Of a DNA stretch of 64,000 bases, positions 13,501 to 25,200 are shown one piece after another (position 1 is the first letter of the stretch; the number at the start of each line of letters is the position of its first letter). The stretch lies in NCBI GenBank assembly GCA_900291925.1, contig UWYS01000006.1, positions 558,001 to 622,000 of the forward strand, given 5' to 3'. Origin of the DNA: Thecaphora thlaspeos. Lineage: Eukaryota > Basidiomycota > Ustilaginomycetes > Urocystidales > Glomosporiaceae. Both the position numbers and the translations under genes were made by a program. The notes beneath the pieces are model-generated. The model was not told the DNA's origin, searched no databases, and was given only the letters and a program-made list of their open reading frames with translations.

Positions 13501-13619
13501 ATCACCGCACAGCGGCAGGACCTTCTGGGAGAGCAAGAGAGGATCGGAGAGATAGCAAAAAGATGCGATTGCGTTGCTATGCTTTTGCTTTTGCTTCTGT
13601 TTGCGAGAAATACGGCACC

Positions 13620-16600
13620 TCACCAACTTGCGTCCTCCGACAGCCTCTCCACCGTCACCGTATCCATCTCTGTCTGCATTGCAGAGTCCGTCGAAGCAGG
13701 GAGATGCAATCCCAGCGCACCACCTTCCACCTCTCCCCTCTCCTGCTGCTGCTCATCACCAAGCCCACCCTCATCATCCGACAAATCGTCGGGAAACATT
13801 TTTTTCGCCTCTCTGTTCCTGCGCATCCTTCCCGTGCGCTCGTCAAAGCACCTGAAGAACTCCCCGAGACCTCTTAACCTCAACAGCGTCTGAATCTCGG
13901 CCGCGTCACCTCCGCCTGCTTCCGCTTCTCCTGCTGTCGCTTCATCGCCGTCTCCGCTTTCAGCTTCGAGGATGAGCAACGAGAGCGGTAGCACGTTGAC
14001 CTCGGCTACGTACCGTCTTGTTCCATCGGCTACCTGACTATGGTAGAAAGGTTGGTACCTCCCTCCGCGTCTATCTCGTTTCATACGCGTGCTTTTAAAC
14101 CCGCCCCGGACGGGGGGAGAGGTCGGCGATGCTGCCCAGTCGTCGTTATTGTCGACCCCACTGGAATGATGCAGACCGGCCCTCGATAGCGAGGGCGCCG
14201 ATGACGACGAGGCGTTGGTGGTGGTGGTGGGCGGCCGTGGAAGTCGGTCAACGCCCATGTTCTGGATCCACTCTTCTGGTGCGGCGCAGCGAGAGTCCCA
14301 GCCGAGCGTACAGGCGAGGTAGCGTTGCGTACGGTGCCGGAAGAGGGTGCCGATTCGGAACGTGACCGGATCCTCGTCCTCTGCTTCGTCGGTCGTGCTT
14401 CGTCGGTCGTACTCGAGGGGAGAAGGCTCGGCTTCCGTGTCGATAGTGGCAGCCTCTGCGGTCGTTGAAGAGTAACGCCGTGCGGCCCTGGCACTTCTCG
14501 CGGCTCGGCCGGGTCGCCGATTCACCTTGGGCTCCATGACGTCCTTCTTCCGCACCGTCTCCATCATACTGCTGAGCAGGAAGCGGGTCTCTGGGTTGCG
14601 GATATAGGTCCTCCCCGCTTCTCTCACTTCGGCCGGCGACGGCTCGCCACGCTCCTCTCGCCCGGAAAACGACCCTTCGAAGCTCGAGTCCGAGCCTGAC
14701 TCGGAATGATTCTCCTCGCCTCTGGCCGCCCTTGCCTCCCTCGCCTCCATGTACGCTCGCTCACGGCCGCCACCGATGGCAGCGGCGGCAGCAGCGGTAG
14801 CAGCAGACGCAGCGACGGGGTCGGCCGCCGTGACGCCGAGAAAGTCCCGCTGGATCCGTCCGACGTCGAGCGGAAAGTAGCTCTGGATCAGGCCGGCTAT
14901 CCAGTCGGCTCCGCGGTCGCCCAGCTCGTCGGTGAGGCGGACAAAGCCGTTGGCGGCCGCATACATCGAGGCCTGCTGGTCGTGCTCCGACCACGACGAG
15001 GCTCTCTGCCGCTGCGAGGCGAGTCGATGCGTCCAGTCATCGTCGATGCGTCGGGCCTCGAGCCAGGCGGCAAAGTCGCCTCGGAAGCTAACCGGAGATG
15101 GCGACCGAACGCTGCGGAAGCTCGACGAATCGGCCCGGAAGCGTCGTAGCACCTGCCAGGCTGCAAAATGTTCTGGCGGCGGTGCCGTCTCATCATCGCT
15201 GTGTGATAGCTGGTAGGTCTGGCCCTGCTCTTCCGTCGGCACCCAGCCGTGTCGCAGCTTGAGAAAGAGTCGATCCGGCCTCTCGCTGCCGTCGGCCCTC
15301 CTCCCGGCTTGAGGGTGCGTCTCTCTTCTTGCTTCGGCCGCGTCGCTCTGGGCTCCCGGACCTTCACTTGGCCTGGCGTTGCGCGGTAGGATCTGGGCCC
15401 GTTGCACGCTCGCCACGATGTTGCGCGCGGCGCGCACCACCATCTGCGAGGGCTTTGCCGGCGTCGCAAAGTCGGTGCGGTTGGCGAGGTTTAGTTGATT
15501 GATCCACCTCTGCAGGTCCTCCTGCGTCAGGACGGGCGCAAAGCGCGAGGCCGAGGGATCAGTCCCGATGTCGGTTTGCGTCGGTCGGGTTTGTTCGGCC
15601 ACGTCGAGCCAGAACCGCCCGTCTTCGCTCGAGTGATGCAGCGAGGCGAAGTTGACGACGGCCAGGATGCGCGTAGGGAAGTTGCACAGCGAGGCGCGAA
15701 GGCCGAGGCGGTTGGCGATGGCGCAGAAGATGAGCGTCAGGCTGAGCGGGATCGTCTCCCTGTTGGTGTCGAGGCAGTGGTTGAGGAAGTCTACACGAGG
15801 ACGGGCAGCGGCGTAGTAACACAAAGTGGATGGTCAGCCCGCATGACCGCTTCGATGCCTCAACGCAAGGACTGAGCTTGCAATGACCTGTCGCACTTAC
15901 GATTGTCGAGGTCTTGAAACAGCCCGGCCCTAGCGCCTCGGAAGCCGTTGTCCTTGAGAAAGTCACCAATGGCGAGCGCCATCGCCTTTGCCTTTGCCTC
16001 TGGACGATGCGGCGGCCATCGCCCCTCGCCTGCCTCGTGCTCTGCATCGTCGACCAGATCGGGCCTCGTGCTCTGGATGTAGAGGTCGCAGGCCGCCGCC
16101 AGTACTTGGAGCTCCTCGCGGATCTTGTACAGCTCTCCTCCACGGAACATGGAGAGCATCGCGACGGCTTCCTCGGTGCGGTCGAAGCGGGCTCGTGTAT
16201 CGTCCTGAGCATCCGTGGCCGGCTGCGCTTCGTCATCCGAGCCGAGCTGCTTGAGCGTACGCATCGCATCGGTCCTTTGCAGGTGCTCGAGCATCTCACG
16301 GGCGCGGTGGAGGATAACGAGATGGTGCGAGTCGGACCTCATCGTCGAGGGAAGGTGGGCGTCGTACGCTCTTAGGCGGTATGGCTGTGATGATTGAGAA
16401 CGCTCTAGCTGTGAGCGCGTCGAGGAGGGTTGAGCTACCGCGTTGCCCTTGCCCTTGCCCTTGACACCGACACTATTGGCCCCTTTGAACGGGCGACCGT
16501 CCGGCGAACCGCTGGGCGCGCTGAGCTGTGCGGAGACGACTGCGCTGAGGACGTCTTTGGCATCGTTGCCGAAGCGCACTGCGAGCTGCTCTGCTGGTGA

Positions 16601-17074
16601 GATGCGGGAGTGGGTCGCTTCGACCTGGTGGTAGAGCAGGTCGAGGACGGCCTGGTCGATCTGTATGCGCTCGAGAAAGAGGCGGTAAAAGTCGGGATCG
16701 CGAGCTTGTGCTGCGCTGGCTTGCTGGTCAGTGCTGGACGAGGAAGGCGGGCGGAAGAAGAGGAACGTTGCCGCGTCGCCATTGGTGCGCCGGGTGGCTT
16801 GAGCGTGGGTGGAGAGGGATTTGGCCGTGTTCGCCCATGTCTGTAGCTGATGGGCGAGATGGCTCTGGCTGGCGGTGAGCGTGGCGCTGCGGCGCTCTTG
16901 CTGGGGACGGCCGGTGGACCATCTGAGGAGGTAGGATGTGCGCCATAGGGACGGGTGGGTGGCGATGCGATAGAGGAGACGACTTGCCTGGGATGCGGCT
17001 GCGAGGGCGAGCGGGTCGAGGTGGGAGAGAATGGAGGCGATGATTTCTTGCGGTAGCTCAAGGGCCGCGGGCAT
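13620..17074 (-). CDS. FBXO21-like F-box protein with SirB1-like and YccV/HspQ-like domains
   Basis: Likely substrate adaptor of an SCF ubiquitin ligase. Exons 17074-15901 and 15790-13620 give 1114 residues. An F-box lies at residues about 5-45 (LELPQEIIASILSHLDPLAL...). Around residue 390 a SirB1/transglutaminase-like segment reads LNHCLDTNRETIPLSLTLIF, then CAIANRLGLRASLCNFPTR. From about residue 865 comes a YccV (hemimethylated-DNA-binding/HspQ-like) domain: RIGTLFRHRTQRYLACTLGW, EEWIQNMGVDRL and GRYQPFYHSQVADGTRRYVA. This three-domain order is that of animal FBXO21, but the protein is much longer, with low-complexity inserts between and inside domains, including a poly-Ala run. The reading frame stays open upstream of the chosen ATG; that extension is low complexity and is not included. 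Confidence 0.82.
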
Positions 17075-17632
17075 GCTCGGTATGGGGTGGCGGCAAGGTG
17101 CGGGGCAGTCAAAGTGCGACTGGATGGGTCGTTGAGCGGCGGCAGTGTGAGTGGTGGTATGTATGTATGAATCAAGAGGCGTGGTAGTACTGTGGTATTG
17201 GGTAGAGACGGTGGAAGGGAGGCAGGCAGGCGACGCGACGCCTGTCATGGCCAAGCGCCGCGCCACCAAAAGCAAAGGCAAAGTGCAGCCATCGCCTCTC
17301 CTCCACACGCCCGCAACAAGCACAACCTCCAACGACGCCGCCTCGCCCACCGCCTCGCCCACCGCCTCGCCCACCGCCTGGCGTGCCGTGGCCAGACGTA
17401 GCGACCGCCTCGCTCTTCCGAGTCCCGCCTGGCTGCGCCACAATGATTTTTGTTTTTTTTTTGGCCGCCATTTTTCTTCCTCATATCTGGCGGCAGTGCT
17501 CAGCCGCGCCGGCTCGCGATCCCATGGTGCACCCTCGCTCGCTCGTTCCTTGTCATCGCCGTCGCCGTCGCCACCACCGTAACCGCCACCGATACCGCCA
17601 CCACCACCAAGCTGACCAGCCAGACAGCCGCC
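17075..17632. promoter_or_regulatory. Divergent promoter FBXO21-like / NOB1
   Basis: 558 bp between two start codons. Contains an imperfect GCCCACCGCCTC triplication near 17345-17380 and a run of T near 17450. The upstream reading frames of both genes are open through parts of it by chance. Confidence 0.5.
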
Positions 17633-19402
17633 ATGGTCGACACACAACCCACGCAACATGCCACGTCCACCCCAGGTTCATCCGACCTACCAAAGGCGGC
17701 CGCCAACCTCTCCACTTCCAGCCCCTCCGCCACCGCCACCGCCACCGCCTCCGACCTCCTACGCCCGCGCATCGAGACGCTAATCCTCGACGCCGGCGCC
17801 CTCATCTCCCAGACGCCCCTGGCCAACCTCGCAATGCACTACGTCATGCCTCCCTCGGTCCTCGCAGAGCTCAAGGACATTTCCGCGCGCATCTACCTCT
17901 CCTCGCTCCAGATGCGCGACCACTTTGACCTCCAACTCGTCCAGCCCTCGTCCGAATCCATGGCCGCCGTCACTGACTTTTCCAGGCGCACCGGTGACCT
18001 CGCCGTGCTGTCTAAGCAGGATCTAGATGTGCTCGCCTTGACGTGGATGAAGGAGAACGACAAGTTCGGAGGCTGGAGGATCCGAAACGAGGTCGGAGGA
18101 AAGACGGGTCAGCAGATGTACGATCTCGGTCTCAGCACAGAGAGGCCCCCGCAGCACGAGGGGGAGGCAGCCGCCAAGAAGAAGAAGAAGAAGAAGAGCA
18201 GGGGCCCAAAGAAGGCCGTCGAGGAGGAGGAGGAGGAGGAGGAAGAACAGGATGTAGAGACGTTTCAAGAGACGCCCGAGGCACCCGTCGAGGCGGTCGA
18301 GGCGTCCAAGGACGCCGACAAGGAGCTCGCACAGCAGCTCGACGTCAAGGCCTCGATCACGAAGCAAGATGCAACGCCACCGCCGACGAACGCAGCCGCC
18401 GCCCACATCGACACGACGCCGGCCAACGAGGAAGAGGCCGAGGTGGTCGAGCACGACGTCTTTGACGAGGACGACGGAGAGGGCGAGTGGATCACGCCCA
18501 CCAACATCCAGTACCACAAGAACGTCTCGCTCGGTCTCATCACGCACGAGTCCAAGCCGCCCGCGCCCGTCGACTTGTCCACACTGCCAGACGGCACGGA
18601 CGCTTCTGCAACTCCGCAGGCCGAACTCGATGCCGCTCGCGCCCAGGCCGAAGCCGACGCCGCCGAGGGATGGGAGACGGTAGCGCGTCCGCACAAGGAG
18701 GCACGCTTCAAGCCTCAACAGGGCGCGCACATGCTCCCCTTTGGCGCGGGTCGAGCCGCAGGCGCCAAGAGCAAAGCCAAACAACCGCACCACCTCGCCG
18801 TCGCCTGCATGACGGGCGACTTTGCTATCCAAAACGTCCTCCTTCAAATCGGCCTAGCGCTCGTCGGAATCAACGGTCAGCAGATTTCGCAGGTCAAGTC
18901 CTACGTCCTACGCTGTCACGCCTGCATGAAGGTGTGCAAGGACATGGAGAAAAAATGGTGTCCCAGCTGCGGCAACGCTACGCTGATGCGCGTCACCGCC
19001 TCGGTCGACACCAAACACGCCGGTAAAGGAGGAGATGGATTGAAAGTTCACCTCAAGCCCAACTTTGAATACCGAAAACGAGGAACCGTCTACAGCATGC
19101 CTTTGCCCAAACCGGGTAGTGCATCGGGTGGAAAGACGTCCGGATCCAACCTCATCCTAAGGGAAGACCAGGTTGAATGGCAGAGAGCAGTAGCGCTAGA
19201 GGAGAGTAGGAAGAGAAAGGAGGAAAGGAGAAGACAAAAGGCTCTAGAGAGGGGAAAGGATAGCATGTCCATGCGATATGAAGAGGCTTGGGATGCCGGT
19301 GAAATGTTTCTCTATGGCGATTCGACGCCTAAGACCGGAGGGCTGCCGCATATCGGCATGGGCAGGAAGAACCCGAACGAGGCTAGGAGGGCGAGAAAGT
19401 AG
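17633..19402 (+). CDS. NOB1: NOB1, 20S pre-rRNA D-site endonuclease
   Basis: PIN-domain RNase that makes the final cleavage producing 18S rRNA in cytoplasmic pre-40S particles. Intronless, 589 residues from the ATG at 17633; the open frame upstream is unsupported. The PIN domain has the metal-binding LILDAGALI near residue 45, VLAELKDISAR, and RRTGDLAVLSKQDLDVLALT with its conserved acidic residues. An unusually long Lys-run, Glu-run and acidic linker follows. Then the conserved EGEWITPTNIQYHK and the C-terminal core: VACMTGDFAIQNVLLQIGL, the zinc ribbon CHAC...CPSC, and FEYRKRGTVYSMP. It is longer than human or yeast NOB1 because of the linker. Ends in TAG followed by T. With NOP14, RPS11 and RPS12 it forms a loose small-subunit neighbourhood. 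Confidence 0.95.
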   Translation: MVDTQPTQHATSTPGSSDLPKAAANLSTSSPSATATATASDLLRPRIETLILDAGALISQTPLANLAMHYVMPPSVLAELKDISARIYLSSLQMRDHFDLQLVQPSSESMAAVTDFSRRTGDLAVLSKQDLDVLALTWMKENDKFGGWRIRNEVGGKTGQQMYDLGLSTERPPQHEGEAAAKKKKKKKSRGPKKAVEEEEEEEEEQDVETFQETPEAPVEAVEASKDADKELAQQLDVKASITKQDATPPPTNAAAAHIDTTPANEEEAEVVEHDVFDEDDGEGEWITPTNIQYHKNVSLGLITHESKPPAPVDLSTLPDGTDASATPQAELDAARAQAEADAAEGWETVARPHKEARFKPQQGAHMLPFGAGRAAGAKSKAKQPHHLAVACMTGDFAIQNVLLQIGLALVGINGQQISQVKSYVLRCHACMKVCKDMEKKWCPSCGNATLMRVTASVDTKHAGKGGDGLKVHLKPNFEYRKRGTVYSMPLPKPGSASGGKTSGSNLILREDQVEWQRAVALEESRKRKEERRRQKALERGKDSMSMRYEEAWDAGEMFLYGDSTPKTGGLPHIGMGRKNPNEARRARK

Positions 19403-19588
19403 TGTAGCTGGTTAGCTGGTCGGCTGGCCGGCTGGCTGGTGGGTCTTTCGATTGTTCGATCACACATATGGTCTCTTCACGTTCGATCACACATACGGTC
19501 TCTTCTCCACGCAAAGATGCATCTATTACCCAGCTTCCCGCTACTCAGGACTGGTCCGTGCTGGACGCCCTCTCTGTGTGCTAGACAC

Positions 19589-21615
19589 TTAGTACCGCAG
19601 AACCGCCACATCGACCCTAGCGCCGATACCCTGCCACTGTCCCTCTTGCTCCGTCTTTACATCGTCCACGATTTCTGCCACGATCCTAGCTCCCGCTCCC
19701 GCCTCAGATCCGTCGACGTACGTTGCACCTGGCGCTCTGGCGGGCGAAAGATCCAGCCGCTCACCCGGCCTCGCGCCAGGGAAGCCCGTGACGCGAGAAG
19801 CGGGAACCGAGCCTGTGCTCAGATAGGACAGCGACGAAGAGGGATATGGTGTCGAGGAGCTGGTGGCGCCTGGGAAACCGGTCGTGGGTTGTGTCGAGGA
19901 AGCGCTGAAGGCCGAGGAGGCAACACGAGGTGTCTGGCCAGTGGCGAGAGCGGCTTGCTGCTGTTGGAAGCGACGGCGCGAGATTGTCTGGAGCGAATTG
20001 GCGACCCAATTCATGTCGGTCAGCGGCGAGAGATCGTGAGGCTTGTAGGGCGGGAGACACTGTCCGCATCGTAAAGAGAACATGTCAGCAAGACAAAGGC
20101 AGCAGCGAGATGTGACCACGACGACCGTGTACCGTCCGCACGGACCGGACAAACTTACAGCTTTGACCTCGGCATACGTCGCTTCCGACCCACTGCACTC
20201 GCGAATCAGCCTTGGCCACCTCCCCTCGTTCTCCTCTTGCTGTAGCGACTGTGGTGAAGTCTCGTTGTCTTCCATCTTGATGTCTCTTGACCCCGTCCCG
20301 GCAGAAGAGGCGGTAGATTGCCGCTGTTGCTCGTTCCTTGTAGCACCGAGGGAAAGCCTGGTGACGTCAATCCCGGACGCATCGCCGACGCCGCGCGAGG
20401 GCGAGGGCGAGGTTGACTCGGTAAACTGGCAGTAGAAGCGCGTGTCAAAGACGCGGAAGAGGACCTCGTCGACGCGCAGGAAGAAGCGTTGCAGGACGAG
20501 GAAGCCGGACGGCATCACTCGCTGAGGTGTCGGAAAGAGGCCGGGGAGATGGTGAAAGTCAGCTCAAGGCTTGCTCACTACTTGGCGGCCAGGCAGAAGG
20601 TTTGGCTCGGCGTCAGCCATTTACTCACCACCTTGACGTTGATCATACTCGACCCGTTGTCCGCCAGCTCGTCTTCGTAGAGCACAATGTCCTCGTAGAA
20701 CAGGATGGGCTCGCCGCTGCTCGGTCCAAGCCGCTCGACCGGGATCCTGTCCCTGGCCGGATCCGTGCCAGGGACGAACTTCGACCCGCCGCCTCCTCCA
20801 CCACGGCTGGTCGCGACCTCGTCGGCGATGTCGCAGTTGAGCAGGGCGGGCGGTCGTTCGCAGCCCTCTGCACCGGCCCAAGTGGACGAGTAGGTCCAGT
20901 CGTACTCTTTCGCCGATGCGATGCCGCTCGAAGCGGCCGCCCTCGCTACGTCTGGACCAAAGTTGGAGGTAGAGGCTGTCGCCGGGGTGGTCGTGTCGTT
21001 GTCGCCAGAGGTGGCAACCGAGTGCTGCCCGGCGCTGGCCAGCTGTTGCTGCTCCTTGTGCCTCTTCTTTCCCCACTCGTCGGCGTACGATACCTTGATG
21101 CCTGCGCCCGCCTTGAGATTGCCCTTACCGGTCGGTTTCTCGCCCATCCTTGTCCCCGCCTTTCTCTTTGTCGCTGCGGTCGAAGAAGACGGAGCAGCGG
21201 TAGCCGACTCGCTGCAATCGATCCCCTCGAGCGCGTTGGTGCTCTTGACGCCATCTACGTTCTGCAGCGCCCTGACGGCGTCGAAGCAGAGACGGAAGCC
21301 GGAATTGTGGTGTAGTAGGACGAGCGAGTTGTGTGGGAAGGCCATCTCGGGCGGCGGGATGCCGAGGAGGTCGGAGAGGGCATCCATCTCGGCCGAGGAG
21401 CCGATGTTGCCCGATGTGACCTGGATCGACCATCCTGCGAGGTCGATACCGCGAGTCTTTGAGTTGGACTTGATGCTGGTGCTGGTGGCGGTGATGCTGG
21501 AGGAGGGAGCGCTGTGGGTGGTGACGGTTGAGTTGGCATGGTGTGTCGAGGTGTGAGGAGGCAGTATGCTGGCTGGTGCTCTCTCTCTCTCGAAGGGCGC
21601 CCTTGTTGGCTCCAT
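19589..21615 (-). CDS. TIP41: TIP41/TIPRL-like regulator of PP2A-type phosphatases
   Basis: Binds PP2A-family catalytic subunits and acts in TOR signalling. Exons 21615-20629, 20521-20159 and 20059-19589 give 606 residues. Conserved blocks: GWSIQVTSGNI, PPPEMAFPHNSLVLLHHNSG followed by FRLCFDAVRAL, KVSYADEWGKKR, KEYDWTYSSTWAG, IPVERLGPSSGEPILFYEDI then VLYEDELADNGSS, VMPSGFLVLQRFFLRVDEVL then FRVFDTRFY, and CLPPYKPHDLSP. Family members are often about 270-360 residues; here the N-terminus, the region between YADEW and YDWTY, the segment after FDTRFY and the C-terminus are expanded with Ser/Thr/Gln-rich sequence. An in-frame upstream TTG is ignored in favour of the ATG at 21615. Confidence 0.92.
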
Positions 21616-22255
21616 GATGACGGGCAACAAGGCGGAGAGGAACGTCGCAACGGTAGAAGTTGGTCAGAGGGGAGGAGGGGGGGGGGGAGGAGAAGAGAGG
21701 AAGAGAGTAGAGGAGGAGCTGAGGAGCTGAGGAGCTGAGGAGCTGAGGAGCTGAGGAGCTGAGGAAGAGGAAGAGGAAGTGGAAGTGGAAGGAACCCAGA
21801 CTCGATGCGCTGGGGTCGTTACACAGGCCGGCCGACCGGCTTTTTTTTTTTTTGCTCGCCACAACAGGCGGCCAAAGAAGAAAAGCGCTCGCTCCACCTC
21901 GGCCCCCTTGTCAGCACAGACCCACCGCCAGCCAGACAGGCAGCTAGAGTGTCTAGGGCCAGGCCACGGATCTTTGTATCACGACAAGACGCTCTGAATA
22001 CCTCCAGCGTTAGACGCGTCTCCGGTGCTACGTCAAGCAAAGGAGCAGCGCAGAAAGTGAATGGTCATGGGCAAGGCGCAGCGAGAGCGGATTCCCATTG
22101 AACAGCGAAAGTAAAAGTACAAGGGTCTATGTGTAATGATATGATGCTTGGAACAGTGTGATGGTAGTGTGAGTCGTGACTCGGGATGCGCAACGGAATG
22201 CACTGAGAGGACGAGGGGCGACGGTCCGCAAACAGACGCGGCGAGGCGCTCGAGA
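21616..22255. other. Intergenic region TIP41 upstream / NOP14 downstream
   Basis: 640 bp holding the TIP41 promoter and the NOP14 3' end. Shows a G-run near 21680, the 8-bp repeat listed separately, a T13 run at 21841-21853, and no gene. Confidence 0.55.
21715..21762 (+). repeat. 8-bp tandem repeat, six copies
   Basis: The unit ggagctga repeats six times perfectly, about 100 bp upstream of the TIP41 start codon, inside a longer purine-rich tract (21660-21790). Likely a polymorphic minisatellite-like tract in the promoter or 5' leader. Confidence 0.9.
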
Positions 22256-25200
22256 TCACTTCTTGCCCGCCCTCTTCTTGAGCGTCGCCTTTTGCCTCTC
22301 CATCCGCTTCTGCTCGCTCCGCTCGTCCTGCAGCGTCGACATGATCTTCTTGATCTTCTTCTGGTAGTTCTCGTCCTCGTCGGCCTGCTCCTTGCGCCGC
22401 TCCTCGGCGAGGAACTGGTTGTCCTTGCGCAGCTCGCGGATCGCCCCCTTCTTCTCCTTCTTGATGAGCGCGCGCAGCTTGTTGGCCTGGGCGCGCTCCG
22501 TGTCCGGGTCATAGCCGCCCTTGCGCTCAGGGTTGAAACCCTGCTGGTCGAACTTGGGGACGTATGAGGCGATCGCGATCGCCCGGTGCGCCTGCAGGCG
22601 CAGGTAGCGGCGCCCCAACGCAGCCAGTCGGACCTGACGCTCCAGCCTCGCCGCCGTCGACTGGAGTTGCGCCGAGAGCGAAGCCGGCAGCGCCTCGCCG
22701 TCGATGCTGGCAAAAAGCTCCGAGAATGGCGTAAACATCTCGACAAAGGCCGTGCTGCCGTTGTACAGCTTGGCAAACTCCTCAATCAGCTGCAGCGCGA
22801 GGAGGAGCAGCTGAGCCTTGGTGGCGACCGCCGGCGTCTCGCTCGACGGCGAGAGGAGGTCGAGCAGGTCCACCGGTCCAGCCTCGACCTTGGCAGCCTT
22901 GTTACTCTCCTTTGCGGTGAGCGAGAGCGAGGCGGTGTGCGAAGCGCCAAGGTCCGGCGTGGGAATGCCGTAGCCCTCGGTCGTCCTGGCAACGCTCCGG
23001 CTGCCGCCCTGGCTCATCGGGGTGAGGAGGGCGGTGCAGTTGAAGAGGAAGTTGATCGCTTCGGGGAAGACGCGCTTGCTGTCTCTCTCGTGCGAGGCGA
23101 CGAGCGAGCAAAGGAACAGCCCAGAGGCCAGGTCCGCCAGCGAACGGACACGGGCGTGGCCGAGGTACTGAGCGATCAGCAATGCCAGCGGGGCAGCGAC
23201 TGGGTGCTGTCGATCCGACGTTGGCCAGATGGTGCCAGCGATCCTCAGCAGCGTCAGCTCGGGCAGCGCCGGCCATGTCCTGGCGTCGGCCGAGACGGCT
23301 CCCTTGGCCAGTCCGCGCGACAAGTTTCTCTGCATCAACGTCAGCTTGCCGACGAAGTGCTGTGACGAGGCTAGCGGGTAGGTTTGCGATAGTGAAAAGA
23401 TCTGCGGGATCAGCGCGTTGACGAGCGTGATGGCGATCTTGTCTTCCTTGTTGGCGCCCGCCTGCGCGGCCGAGTGGATGGCATGGTCAATCAGGACGCC
23501 GATGAAGGCCTGCAGCTTGTGTTTGTTGTCCTCATGCAGGCTCGCGTGGTAGAGAGTGTGAATGCGCTTGACGACGGTCGGGACAAACTTGGGCTCGATA
23601 TTGTGCTCCTCGAGGATGGCGAGGAACTCGGCGTGTAAAGAGGGGCAGGGGAAGGTGAAGGGCAGCTTGCTCGCCTCCTCCTTTGTCATGGCCTGCTTCC
23701 TCTTGGCGCCGGCCGCCTTGCCGCTCTTCTTCCCTGGCGCCGACGCGGTGCCAACGAGGGCCTCGTGGTCGCCCTCTTCCTCGGACTCCTCGTCTTCGCC
23801 TGCGACCGCGAGACCGTCGACATCCGCAAGGTCCGCAAAGTCATCGCCGTCATCCTCGTCCTCATCCTCGTCCCCGGCACCCTCATCGTCCTCATCCGCG
23901 TCCTCGTCGTCCTCTTCGTCCTCTCCGTCCTCCCCGCTCTCGTCAACGTCATCGTCATTGTCGCTGTCCCCCTCGGTCCGAAGGCCCGTTCCGAGGCCGT
24001 ACGCTTTGCCGGCCGTGACGCCGTCGAGCTCAAAGTCGTCGTCGAAATCGTCGGCACCGGTGGCGCGCGCCTTCTTCTTGTCGCCCTTCTTTCTCCGTTT
24101 CCCGCGGCCGCCTTCGTCGGACGAGGCGCCCTCGTCGTCGCTATCGGCCCTCATGCGCTTCAATCGCGCCTTTTCCGCCTTCATCAGGCGCTTGGCCTCC
24201 TCGGCGGCCAGCTCCGCCTCGCTCTTGAGGCGGTCCTGCGGCTTGGCTCGCTTCTCAAAGGCCAGCTCCTTGACGAAGGCATCGTAGGAGTTGGAGGCAA
24301 CCTTGGGCTCGATCAGTGGCCGCTTGTCAGCGCCTGTTTCTGCCCCTTCCGTGGCCTTCCCCTTGCCCTTGTCGAGAGATGCGACGTTGTCGGTAGGCTC
24401 AATGGTCTTCTCGTCCGGCTTGGATGGGTCGGGCCTCGGAGGCTGGGCAAAGAGGAGGTCTCGGATCCCGCCGAGGTCGTCGTCGAGCTGCATGCGGAGC
24501 TCGTCGTCCTCGTCGCGAAGCTTTTGTCGCTCGAGCTTGTGGAACTTGGACTTGGCCATGACTTCGCGCATCACCTCGGCCTTGGTCTTGACACGATCCG
24601 GGTCGTCGTCCTCGTTCTCCTCCCCGAACCCGCCAAAGTGGTTTGTGGCGTCGACGTTGCCTGCCAGAGAGCGGATTGAAAGACGGAGGGGCGAGTGCGG
24701 GGTCAGGTTAGATCCGCATCGCTCCACAATCATCTCCAAGACGACGGCCGCCAGCGGTAGCCAAGACAGGCAAAGACGACCCCAAGCAACAACGACCCTG
24801 GCCCACAACGGCTGAATGGCACAGAATCAGAAATCTCCAGTGGATTTTGACCGTCACAATTTTGGCGCTTTTCAGCGTACTTTGATTTGATTTTGTGTTG
24901 TCCGGATCGTTTATCGCCATTAGCGAATCATCATGTTGAGAGGGAACGAGAGCCGGGCTCTCCTTCCCAACTCTCGAGTGCTGGCAGCTGAAAAGGGCCC
25001 CGTCGCTGTCGCTTGTAGGGAAGTCTCTTTGCTGATGTGTGTCTGGGCGCGGGCAGACAGAGGCAGGAGCACAATAGCATAAAAGGAATCGGACGTGGCA
25101 CTCACCCTCGTCGTCCTCATCGGGGAGACCGATGTCTGCGAGGTCATCAAACCCGCTGAGGCTCTGTCCGTAGTGTGTGAGGACCTCGTCGTCGCCGTCG

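Noticed and set aside
17077..17659. N-terminal extension of the F-box protein
   Set aside because: Frame is open but the sequence is Gly/Arg low complexity, and the F-box starts right after the internal ATG at 17074.
18023..18847. 274-codon minus-strand frame opposite NOB1
   Set aside because: Leu/Val-rich shadow of the NOB1 codons; no domain.
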